64,000 nucleotides of DNA from Intrasporangium_A sp051961875 (GTDB taxonomy: Bacteria > Actinomycetota > Actinomycetes > Actinomycetales > Dermatophilaceae), in contig NZ_JBQCCV010000125.1 of NCBI RefSeq assembly GCF_051961875.1, forward strand, positions 62,001 through 126,000. The letters run 5' to 3'. The translations under genes and the position numbers were made by a program. Shown piece after piece: positions 1-7,826 of this stretch. How positions within the stretch are numbered: position 1 is the stretch's first letter; every line of letters begins with the position of its first letter. The notes below the pieces were generated by a model, which worked only from the letters and a program-made list of their open reading frames with translations, did no database searches and had not been told where the DNA came from.

Positions 1-1
1 C

Positions 2-517
2 GACGTCGACGCCGCGCTGCGCCACGCGGTGCGCCGGGGGGCTCGGCGTGTCGTCCTCTTCGGCTGGTCGATGGGCGGGGCGATCGCGCTGCAGGTACTC
101 GACAACTCGGCCCTGGCGGACCGCATCGCCGGCGTCGTCCTCGACTCGGCGGTCGTGGACTGGGCCGCGGTCATGCGGCACCACGCGCACCTCCAGCGGG
201 TGCCCGGGTGGCTCGTGGGGGTGACGACGGCCCTGATGGGGATGTCGCGGGCCGGCGGCCTCGTCGGGATCCGAGAGCCGATCGACGTGGGTAGAACGGA
301 CTGGGTGCGCCGCTCGGCGGAGCTCGACCGGCCCATGCTCGTCATGCACTCGGACGGGGACGACTTCGTGCCGATCGGACCGGCGGCGGAGCTCGCCCGG
401 AGGCGGCCGGATATCGTCCGCTTCGAGCGCTGGGAGATCGCCCGGCACTGTCGGGAGTGGAACTACGACCCCGAACGATGGGAGCGCGTCGTGGGGGAGT
501 TCCTCTCCGAGCTCTGA
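2..517 (+). CDS. alpha/beta hydrolase, C-terminal part (5' end outside window)
   Basis: The reading frame is open from base 2 to the stop at 515-517, so only about 171 C-terminal residues are present and the true start is upstream. The nucleophile elbow GWSMGG (G-x-S-x-G) lies near the N-terminal side. A late DGDDFVP stretch fits the acid-residue turn, and a His in ARHCREW near the end fits the catalytic base, so the Ser-Asp-His triad appears complete. This matches the serine hydrolase alpha/beta fold (lipase/peptidase S9-like). Substrate cannot be told. It lies 74 bp upstream of the PPK2 gene on the same strand. Confidence 0.8.
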   Translation, partial: DVDAALRHAVRRGARRVVLFGWSMGGAIALQVLDNSALADRIAGVVLDSAVVDWAAVMRHHAHLQRVPGWLVGVTTALMGMSRAGGLVGIREPIDVGRTDWVRRSAELDRPMLVMHSDGDDFVPIGPAAELARRRPDIVRFERWEIARHCREWNYDPERWERVVGEFLSEL

Positions 518-591
518 GCCGCAGCGCATCGGGGAGCCGCCGTGCCGCGTCCGCAGGACACGACGTCGACCGCACGGCAGGATGGCGAGAC

Positions 592-1500
592 ATGGGGAAG
601 ACCAAGGGCAAGGACCGGGCCAGGACGGGCGATCGACACGGGTCGGTTCCGGCGGATGGGCCGGGCCGGCTGGGCGGCTTCAGGGAGGCCCTCCGGGTCG
701 GCGACGGCTTCGCGCTGGACGAGGTGGACGCCGGAGCCACGCCCAACTACGACGGTGGGAAGCGGGACGGCAAGCAGGACCTGGCCCGGGCCGAGGAAGA
801 GCTGTCCGAGCTGCTCGAGCGGCTCTATGCGGAGTCGACGGGCGGCTCGAAGCGGGCGATCCTGCTCGTCGTGCAGGGGATGGACACGTCGGGCAAGGGG
901 GGCGTGATGCGGCATGTCGTCGCAGTCAACCCCGAGGGCGTCGAGGCGACCGCGTTCAAGGCGCCCACCCAGGAGGAGCGCGCGCACGACTTCCTCTGGC
1001 GGATCCGCAACGCCCTGCCGGCCGCCGGCCAGCTCGGTGTCTTCGACCGCTCCCACTACGAGGACGTCCTCATCGTCCGGGTGCACGACCTCGTCCCCGA
1101 GGAGGAGTGGTCGACCCGCTACGACACCATCAACCGGTTCGAGCGCGAGGTCGTCGACGCGGGCACGACGATCGTCAAGGTCATGCTGCATCTGTCGAAC
1201 GCCGAGCAGAAGGCGCGGCTCATGGAGCGGCTCGACCGCCCGGACAAGTATTACAAGTACAACCCCGGTGACGTCGACGAGCGGAAGCACTGGGACGAGT
1301 ACATGGACGCATACCAGGCCGCGCTGGCGCGGTGCTCGACGGACACCGCTCCCTGGTATGTCGTCCCGGCCGACCACAAGTGGTACGCGCGGCTCGCGGT
1401 CCAGCAGCTGCTCCTCGAGACCCTCCGAGAGATGGACCCGACCTGGCCGCCCGCGGACTTCGACGTCGCCGCGGAGAAGGCGCGTCTCGCCGCCACCTGA
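592..1500 (+). CDS. ppk2: polyphosphate kinase 2 family protein
   Basis: This 302-residue protein is a PPK2-family kinase, which moves phosphate between inorganic polyphosphate and a nucleotide. Walker A GMDTSGKGG is at about residues 96-104. Walker B FDRSHYEDVL starts at about residue 151. The lid motif RLDRPDKYYKYNP follows at about 210. The ATG at 592 gives the normal family length; the frame is open further upstream (457), but that stretch overlaps the previous gene and is low-complexity Arg/Ala. Whether it prefers AMP, ADP or GDP (class I-III) cannot be read with certainty; the single-domain size suggests class I or III. Confidence 0.9.
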   Translation: MGKTKGKDRARTGDRHGSVPADGPGRLGGFREALRVGDGFALDEVDAGATPNYDGGKRDGKQDLARAEEELSELLERLYAESTGGSKRAILLVVQGMDTSGKGGVMRHVVAVNPEGVEATAFKAPTQEERAHDFLWRIRNALPAAGQLGVFDRSHYEDVLIVRVHDLVPEEEWSTRYDTINRFEREVVDAGTTIVKVMLHLSNAEQKARLMERLDRPDKYYKYNPGDVDERKHWDEYMDAYQAALARCSTDTAPWYVVPADHKWYARLAVQQLLLETLREMDPTWPPADFDVAAEKARLAAT

Positions 1501-1563
1501 GCGGCTGCGGTCGGGCGCGTCGGCCGGGTCGGCTCAAGCGGGTTCAGGTCGGTTCAGGCGGGG

Positions 1564-3204
1564 TCAGCCGGCCCGGTCGATAATCGGGCCGACGGCGCCT
1601 GCCAGGTCGACCGGCAGGGAACCGAAGGTGCCGCCGCGTCGCCCGGAGACCCGGCTCGCGAGGAACGCGTCGGCGACCGGACCGGGGGAGTGCTCGACGA
1701 GGAGGGCCGCCTGAAACGCGAGCGCCAGTCCTTCGACGACCGAACGTGCCACGAAGGCGGCCGACGGCGAGTCCGCGTCGAGCGAACGAGCCTGCAGCAG
1801 AACGGAGTCGGTGAACTCGTCGAGCTCCGCGCTGCGGCCCCGCACGACGTGCAGCTCCTTCGTCAGCGCCTCGAGGCTGGCCGGTTCGCGAGTGACGGCG
1901 CGGATGACGTCGAGGGCGTTGACGTTGCCGGACCCCTCCCAGATGGAGTTGAGCGGCGCCTCACGGTAGAGCCGGGCCAGGCCGTTCTCCTCGACGTAGC
2001 CGTTGCCGCCGAGGCACTCGAGGGCCTCGGCGACCATGGGGGCGGTCCGTTTGCAGACCCAGAACTTGCCGACCGCGACCCCGAGCCGGACCAGGTCGCT
2101 CTCGCCGTTGTCGACGGCGTGGGCGAGCCGGAGTGCGAGGACGGTCGCCGCCTCGGCCTCGAGGGCAAGGTCGGCGAGCACGTTGCGCATGAGCGGCTGG
2201 TCGACGAGGGCCCGGCCGAACGCCTGTCGGTGGCGGGCGTGGTGGAGGGCTCGGGCCAGGGCGTCGCGCATCGTGGATGTGGACCCGAGGATGCAGTCGA
2301 GCCGCGTGGCACCGACCATGTCGATGATGGTGCGCACGCCGCGCCCCTCTGGGCCCAGGCGGCTGCCCCACGTGCCGTCGAGCTCGACCTCGCTCGAGGC
2401 GTTCGAGTGGTTGCCCAGCTTGTCCTTGAGGCGTTGGATCGCGAAGGGGTTGCGCGTGCCGTCGTCGAGCGCGCGCGGCACGACGAAACAGGTGAGCCCA
2501 CCGGGCGCCTGGGCGAGGACGAGGAAGACGTCACTCATCGGGGCCGAGCAGAACCACTTGTGACCGCGCAGCCGGTAGGTGTCGCCGGCGAGGGGGCCGC
2601 CCTCGATCGGCACGGCCTGCGTCGTATTGGCCCGCACGTCGCTGCCGCCCTGCTTCTCGGTCATCCCCATCCCGGAGATCGCGCCCTCCTTGTCCGCGAC
2701 GGGCCGGATCCCGAAGTCGTACTCACGGCTCGCGAGCTTGGGGAGCCAGACCGAGGCGAGGCGTGCGTCATGCCGGAGGGCCGACCCAGCGGCATACGTC
2801 ATCGAGATGGGGCAGCCGTGGCCCGCCTCGACGCGTGACCAGATGAGGAAGCCGGCGGAGCGCCGCGCGTGAGCCGCGGTGCCCGGGGACGCCGTCCACG
2901 GCTCTGCCGTCAGACCGGCGCCGACCGCCTGGCCCATGAGCCAGTGCCACGAGGGGTGGAACTCCACCTCGTCGATCCGGTTGCCCCTGGCGTCGTGCGT
3001 CCGCAGGATCGGCGGGTTGGCCTCCGCGAGCCGACCGTGCTCCAGCGCCTCCGCGGTGCCGCCCAGCCGGCCGAGCTTGCGCAGGCCGTCGATGTCAGAA
3101 GGTTCGACCCACCGCTCCACCGCCTCGGCGAGGGGCCGGTCCTGCTCGAGCAGGTGGTGCCCGACGAAGGGCGGGACCTGGTTGGAGACGAGATGCGTGC
3201 GCAC
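1564..3204 (-). CDS. aidB: AidB-like acyl-CoA dehydrogenase family flavoprotein
   Basis: This 546-residue protein is close in length to E. coli AidB, a flavoprotein of the adaptive response to DNA alkylation. Recognisable signatures are the FAD-binding TEKQGGSDVRANTT segment, the KWFCSAPMSD strand, and the C-terminal LGGNGYVEENGLARLYREAP stretch typical of the AidB/isovaleryl-CoA dehydrogenase branch. Translation begins with GTG at 3204. A TAGGCT -10 box on the minus strand (3216-3211) places the transcription start at or next to that codon, so the mRNA is probably leaderless. It is divergent from the BrkB gene and convergent with ppk2. Its physiological substrate is unknown for the family. 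Confidence 0.88.
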   Translation of the reverse strand: MRTHLVSNQVPPFVGHHLLEQDRPLAEAVERWVEPSDIDGLRKLGRLGGTAEALEHGRLAEANPPILRTHDARGNRIDEVEFHPSWHWLMGQAVGAGLTAEPWTASPGTAAHARRSAGFLIWSRVEAGHGCPISMTYAAGSALRHDARLASVWLPKLASREYDFGIRPVADKEGAISGMGMTEKQGGSDVRANTTQAVPIEGGPLAGDTYRLRGHKWFCSAPMSDVFLVLAQAPGGLTCFVVPRALDDGTRNPFAIQRLKDKLGNHSNASSEVELDGTWGSRLGPEGRGVRTIIDMVGATRLDCILGSTSTMRDALARALHHARHRQAFGRALVDQPLMRNVLADLALEAEAATVLALRLAHAVDNGESDLVRLGVAVGKFWVCKRTAPMVAEALECLGGNGYVEENGLARLYREAPLNSIWEGSGNVNALDVIRAVTREPASLEALTKELHVVRGRSAELDEFTDSVLLQARSLDADSPSAAFVARSVVEGLALAFQAALLVEHSPGPVADAFLASRVSGRRGGTFGSLPVDLAGAVGPIIDRAG

Positions 3205-3256
3205 GACCCGAGCCTAGGTCGTCGGTGTCACGTCCTGACCCGGATAGCCTCAGCGG
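3204..3256. promoter_or_regulatory. divergent promoters for aidB and the BrkB gene
   Basis: Fifty-two bases separate two opposite start codons. On the minus strand TAGGCT (3216-3211) lies 6 nt before the aidB GTG. On the plus strand TAGCCT (3245-3250) lies 5 nt before the GTG at 3256. Both spacings fit leaderless transcripts. No clear -35 boxes are visible. Confidence 0.55.
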
Positions 3257-4422
3257 TGATGGAGGTCAAGAGGCGGGTCCGCAGGGCCCTCGTCCACGTG
3301 CCCGGGGCGATGACCACGGCGCGCCTCACCCTGGAGACGGTCCGCGCCTGCCTGCGCTACCGCGTCACCGGCCTCGCCTCGGAAGCGGCCTTCTTCATGC
3401 TTCTGTCGCTGCCGCCCCTCGTCCTCGGGCTCTTCGGCGGGGTCGGCTACATCGGTTCCCTCCTCGGCCCGGACACCGTCGAGCGCGTCGTGGAGGCCGT
3501 CAGCACGTATGCCGCCCAGTTCCTCTCGCAGGAGACCATCGACCAGCTGCTCCTGCCGACCGTCGACGACGTGCTCCACACGGGACGGGCCGACCTCATC
3601 TCGGTCGGCTTCCTGCTCTCGCTGTGGTCAGGCTCCCGGGCGCTCAACGTCTTCGTCGACACCATCTCGATCATGTACGGCCAGAGCGGGGTCCGCGGGA
3701 TCATCCGCACCAGGGCGCTGTCGCTCTCGCTCTACTCGGTCGGGGTCGTCGTGGCGGTCATCATCATGCCGCTCGCGCTCCTGGGCCCGGAGATCATCGG
3801 CGGCTGGCTACCGGAGAAGGTCCGCCTCGTCACCGTCGCCTACTGGCCGCTCGTCCTGGTCCTCACCATCGCGACCCTGACGACGATCTACCACATCGCC
3901 ACACCGCGGCGGGCGCCATGGTGGCGCAACATCCCGGGAGCGGTGCTGGCCTTCGCGATCTGGATCGTCGCGTCGGTGGTGGTGCGGATCTCGATCGAGG
4001 CATCTCTCGGCGGGGCGTCGATCTATGGCCCGCTGAGCACGCCGATCGTCCTGCTCATCTGGCTCTATGTCCTCGCCATCGCCATCCTCATCGGCGCCGG
4101 CCTCAACGCCGCCACTCGGGTGCTCTGGCCGGTGACGCTGCGCGACGGGGCGGGGCGCCGGATCATGGCTTGGGCGCGGGACGGGGCGGAGAACCTCCTC
4201 GCCCGGGGCGACGAGGCCGCCGAGGGCGTCACCGAGGCTCCGGTCGAGGATGCGCGGGGCTCGACGATGGGCGAAACCGCCGCCGAGAGAGGCGAGGAGG
4301 AGGCGGATACCGAGGACGTGCAACGGGCCCGGGAGCAGCAGTTCGAGCACCGTGAGCGCTCGGCCCTGGCGGAGGCGATCGAGCGCGAACTGCGGCACGG
4401 GCTCGGCTCTGACAGGGACTGA
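3256..4422 (+). CDS. YihY/virulence factor BrkB family membrane protein
   Basis: This inner-membrane protein of about 388 residues has six hydrophobic segments, including the family signatures SEAAFFMLLSLPPLVLGLFG near the N terminus and YGPLSTPIVLLIWLYVLAIAILIG before the C terminus, read in two parts. The family was once called RNase BN, but its function is unresolved. The last 80 residues are hydrophilic and rich in Glu/Arg, probably a cytoplasmic tail. The GTG at 3256 is preferred because a TAGCCT -10 box ends 5 nt upstream; ATG at 3259 is the alternative. The frame extends upstream to 2869, but that part is antisense to aidB and is not believable. Confidence 0.87.
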   Translation: MMEVKRRVRRALVHVPGAMTTARLTLETVRACLRYRVTGLASEAAFFMLLSLPPLVLGLFGGVGYIGSLLGPDTVERVVEAVSTYAAQFLSQETIDQLLLPTVDDVLHTGRADLISVGFLLSLWSGSRALNVFVDTISIMYGQSGVRGIIRTRALSLSLYSVGVVVAVIIMPLALLGPEIIGGWLPEKVRLVTVAYWPLVLVLTIATLTTIYHIATPRRAPWWRNIPGAVLAFAIWIVASVVVRISIEASLGGASIYGPLSTPIVLLIWLYVLAIAILIGAGLNAATRVLWPVTLRDGAGRRIMAWARDGAENLLARGDEAAEGVTEAPVEDARGSTMGETAAERGEEEADTEDVQRAREQQFEHRERSALAEAIERELRHGLGSDRD

Positions 4423-4455
4423 TTCGACCGTCCGAGCCGCCGTCCGAGGCCGGTT

Positions 4456-4484
4456 TTGTGGATCATGGAGTGATCCGCTAATGT
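4456..4484 (+). promoter_or_regulatory. promoter of the tRNA cluster
   Basis: TTGTGG (4456-4461), a 17-bp spacer and TAATGT (4479-4484) form a good housekeeping-sigma promoter about 42 bp before tRNA-Gly. No coding sequence lies between it and the tRNA genes. Confidence 0.7.
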
Positions 4485-4525
4485 CTACCAAGCACCGAGC
4501 GGGAAGTTACACGGTTGGTGTTCGT

Positions 4526-4598
4526 GCGGACGTAGCTCAGTTGGTAGAGCGCAACCTTGCCAAGGTTGAGGTCGCCGGTTCGAGCCCGGTCGTCCGCT
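4526..4598 (+). tRNA. tRNA-Gly (GCC)
   Basis: This 73-nt cloverleaf has acceptor arms GCGGACG / CGTCCGC. The anticodon stem CAACC/GGTTG encloses the loop TTGCCAA, whose anticodon GCC reads GGC. The T-loop GGTTCGAGCC is intact. No CCA is encoded. It is the first of three tRNAs in a cluster. Confidence 0.96.
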
Positions 4599-4620
4599 CG
4601 GAGGGCAACTTGCCTTCAAC

Positions 4621-4691
4621 GGTGGAGTGGCCGAGAGGCGAGGCAGCGGCCTGCAAAGCCGCGTACACGGGTTCAAATCCCGTCTCCACCT
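4621..4691 (+). tRNA. tRNA-Cys (GCA)
   Basis: This 71-nt cloverleaf has acceptor arms GGTGGAG / CTCCACC. The anticodon stem GCGGC/GCCGC encloses the loop CTGCAAA, anticodon GCA. The T-arm GGGTTCAAATCCC is intact. No CCA is encoded. It starts 22 nt after tRNA-Gly and is probably co-transcribed with it. Confidence 0.96.
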
Positions 4692-4706
4692 CTCGGTCAC
4701 AACCCC

Positions 4707-4778
4707 GGGCGATTGGCGCAGTGGTAGCGCGCTTCCTTGACACGGAAGAGGTCACTGGTTCAAACCCAGTATCGCCCA
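4707..4778 (+). tRNA. tRNA-Val (GAC)
   Basis: This 72-nt cloverleaf has acceptor arms GGGCGAT / ATCGCCC. The anticodon stem CTTCC/GGAAG encloses the loop TTGACAC, anticodon GAC. The T-arm CTGGTTCAAACCCAG is intact. No CCA is encoded. It is the last of the cluster, with a strong terminator 12 nt downstream. Confidence 0.96.
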
Positions 4779-4789
4779 CGTTACGAATT

Positions 4790-4839
4790 GAACCGCCCCT
4801 GATCTGCGACAACGCGGCTCAGGGGCGGTTCATTTTTTT
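4790..4839 (+). terminator. rho-independent terminator of the tRNA cluster
   Basis: GAACCGCCCCTGA (4790-4802) pairs perfectly over 13 bp with TCAGGGGCGGTTC (4819-4831). A run of seven T follows at 4833-4839. It is nearly the same hairpin as the one after the GH12 gene (5994-6036). Confidence 0.9.
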
Positions 4840-4964
4840 GGTCGTCTCGATTGATCCGGGCTCGTGTCGCCGCTGGCGCTGCGGTGGTTTCCGCCCGAGT
4901 GCACGGCGCGAGCGGACAACTGGATCAACCGAGTCGGCAAGAAATGAACCGATTCAAGGAAACT

Positions 4965-5969
4965 ATGAACAAGCAGCACCACATGATCAAGCGGATCGGA
5001 GCGGCAGGCGGGGCGACGTTGCTAGCCGCCCTGGTTCTGTCTGGATGCCAGGGCGCGCCGAGAGCCGACGCCCCGTCGGCGACGTCAGTCGGCGCCGCCC
5101 TGATGGCGCAGAAGACGTGCCATCCGGCGAAGAAGTGCCCGGCGCCGACGACGACCACGACGGCGCCCGCGCCCGCGCCCACGACGACCACGACGGCGCC
5201 GGCACCCACCACGACCACGACGGCGCCCGCACCCACGACCACGACGACCACGACGGCGCCGGCACCCACGACGACCACGACGGCGCCGGTACCCACGACG
5301 AGCTCAGTCCCGGGACAGGTCTGCACCAACCCGTACTACAAGACGAGCGATGCCAACGGCGGGGTCTCCGACGGTGGCTACTACGTGCACAACAACTTGT
5401 GGAACGCCGCGAAGTACCCGGGGACCACGGGCTCCACGGAGGTCTGCTCCTACCACTCCTGGAACCACACCGCGTACGCGAGCAACGCCAGCGGCACCGG
5501 CGAGGTCAAGACCTACCCGAACGTCCACAAGGACTACTCCGGCCGGACGATCAACAGCTTCACGCAGCTCACGTCGACGTTCGCCCAGGTCTCCCCGAAC
5601 AGCGGTATCTACAACGTCGCGTATGACATGTGGCTCAACGGCGTCCCCAACGACGAGGTGATGGTCTGGACCGAGAACCACAAGCAGTACCCCGCCGGCT
5701 CGAAGTTCACCACAGTGACCATCTCCGGGGTGAGCTGGGACGTCTACGCCACCTCCGGGAACGGCTACATCGCCTTCGTCCCCAGCGGAGGCAAGGTCCT
5801 CACGTCCGGAACCGTCGACCTCAAGGCGATGCTCCAGTGGCTCGTCGCACAGGGTCGCCTGCCCGCGACCTCGACGGTGGACCAGGTCGGTTACGGGGTC
5901 GAGGTCGTCGACACCGGCGGCAGCAAGGCAACCTGGAACTTCACCGACTTCTCAATCACCGATCGCTGA
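4965..5969 (+). CDS. secreted lipoprotein with Thr-Pro linker and GH12 glycoside hydrolase domain
   Basis: This 334-residue protein probably cleaves beta-1,4-glucan or xyloglucan outside the cell. The start ATG at 4965 has AAGGA 5 nt upstream; ATG at 4944 is less likely. A lipoprotein signal ends in the lipobox LVLSGC. A low-complexity linker of PTTTTT(T)APAP units spans roughly residues 60-115. The rest matches glycoside hydrolase family 12: NLWNA, TYPNVH, then YDMWLNGVPNDEVMVW with the probable nucleophile E231, and GYGVEVVDTGG with the probable acid/base E313. Their 82-residue spacing fits the family. Substrate is not determined. It stands alone between two terminator hairpins, right after a tRNA cluster. 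Confidence 0.85.
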   Translation: MNKQHHMIKRIGAAGGATLLAALVLSGCQGAPRADAPSATSVGAALMAQKTCHPAKKCPAPTTTTTAPAPAPTTTTTAPAPTTTTTAPAPTTTTTTTAPAPTTTTTAPVPTTSSVPGQVCTNPYYKTSDANGGVSDGGYYVHNNLWNAAKYPGTTGSTEVCSYHSWNHTAYASNASGTGEVKTYPNVHKDYSGRTINSFTQLTSTFAQVSPNSGIYNVAYDMWLNGVPNDEVMVWTENHKQYPAGSKFTTVTISGVSWDVYATSGNGYIAFVPSGGKVLTSGTVDLKAMLQWLVAQGRLPATSTVDQVGYGVEVVDTGGSKATWNFTDFSITDR

Positions 5970-5993
5970 CCCGGTCCTGACCACCCTTCCTGG

Positions 5994-6036
5994 GAACAGC
6001 CCCTGACCCGCGGAACTGCCGGTCAGGGGCTGTTTC
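5994..6036 (+). terminator. terminator after the GH12 gene
   Basis: AACAGCCCCTGACC (5995-6008) pairs with GGTCAGGGGCTGTT (6021-6034) over 14 bp, with a short T run. It is 25 nt after the GH12 stop codon. The stem resembles the tRNA terminator at 4790-4831. Confidence 0.75.
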
Positions 6037-6083
6037 CTGAAGTGCTCGCGCCGCCCGTGTCCCGAAAACGCCCCGGCTTCGAC

Positions 6084-6242
6084 TAGGCTTCAGCCAGCGG
6101 CCCGCCAGTTCTGCCTCGGGTCGCCTCTTCGTGGCGGGACCCATCGCTCCCGTTCCAGTCGATTCGCTCTTGCGCCGCGACCCTCACAGACGAGGCCTTC
6201 GCGCCGGGCAGAACGACCCTTTTCCCTTGGAGTTCACCACCT
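6084..6242 (+). promoter_or_regulatory. promoter and structured 5' leader of the DEAD-box helicase gene
   Basis: A TAGGCT -10 box lies at 6084-6089, giving a leader of roughly 147 nt. Within it GTTCTGCC (6108-6115) is fully complementary to GGCAGAAC (6207-6214). Between them GGGT..GCC (from 6117) can pair with GGC..ACCC (6133-6142). Such long structured leaders often control cold-induced helicases and RNA-chaperone genes; here that is inference. No named riboswitch was recognised. Confidence 0.4.
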
Positions 6243-7586
6243 GTGTCCACTGACACCACCTTCCCCGCCCTCGGGGTGCCCGCCGCACTCGTCACCATCC
6301 TTGCCGACAAGGGCATCACCGCCCCCACCCCCATCCAGGCGGCGACGCTGCCCGACTCGCTCGCCGGGCGCGACGTCCTGGGCCGCGGCCGGACCGGCTC
6401 CGGCAAGACCTACGCCTTCCTGCTGCCCCTGGTGACCCGGCTCTCGCAGTCGGCCCAGAAGCGTCGGCCGCAGCGGCCCCGGGCCCTCATCCTCGCGCCC
6501 ACCCGTGAGCTCGTCACCCAGATCGAGACCGCGCTCGCCCCCCTTGCGAAGCCCTTCGGCCTGAAGTCGCAGACCGTCTTCGGCGGAGTCGGCCAGAACC
6601 CTCAGATCCAGGGCCTGCGCGCGGGCGTCGACATCGTCGTCGCCTGCCCCGGCCGCCTCGAGGACCTCATGGGCCAGGGGCACGTCTCGCTCGACGCCGT
6701 CGAGATCACGATCCTCGACGAGGCCGACCACATGGCCGACCTCGGCTTCCTGCCCGGGGTACGCCGGATCATGGACAAGACCCCCCGTTCCGGGCAGCGG
6801 CTCCTCTTCTCGGCCACGCTCGACGGCGCCATCAACGTCCTCGTCAAGCGTTTCCTCACGAATCCCGTGACGCATGAGGCCGATTCCGCGCAGTCACCCG
6901 TCTCCACCATGGAGCACCACGTGCTCCATGTGTCGCCCGACTCGCACCTGCCCGTCATCGTCGACCTCGCCGCCGCACCCGGCCGCAAGGTGGTCTTCAC
7001 CCGGACAAAGCACCGCGCCAAGAAGCTCGCCCGGCAGCTGAACGCTTCCGGAGTGCCGGCGGTCGAGCTGCACGGCAACCTCAGCCAGGGCGCCCGAACC
7101 CGCAACATGGACGACTTCCATTCGGGCCGCGCGCAGACTCTCGTCGCGACCGACATCGCGGCTCGGGGCATCCACGTCGACGACGTCTCCCTCGTCATCC
7201 ACGCCGACCCGCCGGTCGAGCACAAGGCGTACCTGCACCGGTCCGGCCGGACGGCCCGGGCCGGCGCCGAGGGAACGGTCGTCACGATGATGCTCGACGA
7301 CCAGGTCCGGGACGTGCGTGACCTGACCCGCAAGGCGGGCATCAAGCCGACGACGACCCGTGTGCAGCCGGGCCACCCCATTCTGTCCGAGCTGGCACCG
7401 GGGGAGCGCAGCTATGCCGGTGGCCTCGTTCGCGAGCCGGTTCAGTCCGACGGCGGCCCCAGGCAGGGAGCCGTCGGTCGGCGGGGCACTGGACGGGGCG
7501 CCGGCGGCCGGGGTGGTGCTGGCGGCGGGCGCGGACGAGCTGCTGGCGCGGGCACGCAGTCCGACCAAGCAGCCAGGCAACGGTAA
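6243..7586 (+). CDS. DEAD-box ATP-dependent RNA helicase
   Basis: This 447-residue helicase unwinds RNA duplexes, probably in ribosome assembly or RNA turnover. Motifs in order are the Q-motif GITAPTPIQ, motif I RTGSGKT, Ia PTREL, II DEAD, III SATL, and VI HRSGRTARAG. An RGG-like, Gly/Arg-rich tail follows. The start is GTG 6243 with GGAG about 15 nt upstream, which is loose spacing. The gene ends at TAA 7584-7586, but the same frame continues for 48 more codons of matching low-complexity sequence (see next entry), so the C terminus may be truncated or misread. Confidence 0.92.
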   Translation: MSTDTTFPALGVPAALVTILADKGITAPTPIQAATLPDSLAGRDVLGRGRTGSGKTYAFLLPLVTRLSQSAQKRRPQRPRALILAPTRELVTQIETALAPLAKPFGLKSQTVFGGVGQNPQIQGLRAGVDIVVACPGRLEDLMGQGHVSLDAVEITILDEADHMADLGFLPGVRRIMDKTPRSGQRLLFSATLDGAINVLVKRFLTNPVTHEADSAQSPVSTMEHHVLHVSPDSHLPVIVDLAAAPGRKVVFTRTKHRAKKLARQLNASGVPAVELHGNLSQGARTRNMDDFHSGRAQTLVATDIAARGIHVDDVSLVIHADPPVEHKAYLHRSGRTARAGAEGTVVTMMLDDQVRDVRDLTRKAGIKPTTTRVQPGHPILSELAPGERSYAGGLVREPVQSDGGPRQGAVGRRGTGRGAGGRGGAGGGRGRAAGAGTQSDQAARQR

Positions 7587-7733
7587 CCTCGCCGCGGGCG
7601 GAGCGGCGGCGGCGACAGTCCCCGGACAGGGTCCTCGACCGTCTACTCGACCAGCTCCGGCGGGTCAGGCCGCTCCGTTGGTGCCACTGTCTCGCCGCAG
7701 GGCAACCGAGCCGGCCGCCGCGGCCGACGCTGA
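7587..7733 (+). other. in-frame continuation of the helicase tail after a TAA
   Basis: Directly after the helicase TAA the same frame stays open to TGA 7731-7733. It encodes PRRGRSGGDSP followed by a Ser/Gly/Thr-rich tail ending GNRAGRRGRR. This looks like the usual basic C terminus of actinobacterial DEAD-box helicases. TAA differs from CAA (Gln) by one base. A recent nonsense mutation, a sequence error or readthrough would each explain it. Confidence 0.5.
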
Positions 7734-7767
7734 CGTCAGGAGCACAGGTCCATCGCAGGTCTGAATG

Positions 7768-7821
7768 ACCTCCGGCCCGAGGGGGTAAGGGGCCCGCCAA
7801 AGGAAACTGGGCACCGGAGGT
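7768..7821 (+). promoter_or_regulatory. inverted repeat that can mask the ribosome-binding site of the next gene
   Basis: ACCTCCGG (7768-7775) is the exact reverse complement of CCGGAGGT (7814-7821). The latter contains the Shine-Dalgarno of the gene at 7827. If both are on one transcript, the Shine-Dalgarno would be buried in an 8-bp stem. GGGGTA at 7782-7787 resembles a stress-sigma -10 element, but the matching -35 is weak. Confidence 0.35.
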
Positions 7822-7826
7822 GAATG

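Noticed and set aside
1528..1575. GGTTCAGG-type short repeats between ppk2 and aidB as a functional array
   Set aside because: Only two or three imperfect 8-11 bp copies are present; a chance product of GC-rich sequence or a weak terminator cannot be told apart.
5150..5300. Short tandem repeats resembling a CRISPR array
   Set aside because: They code in frame for the Pro-Thr linker of the GH12 lipoprotein. There are no unique spacers of equal length and no cas genes.
6084..6242. Known riboswitch in the helicase leader
   Set aside because: The pairing pattern does not match any riboswitch class that I recognise; it is listed only as a structured leader.
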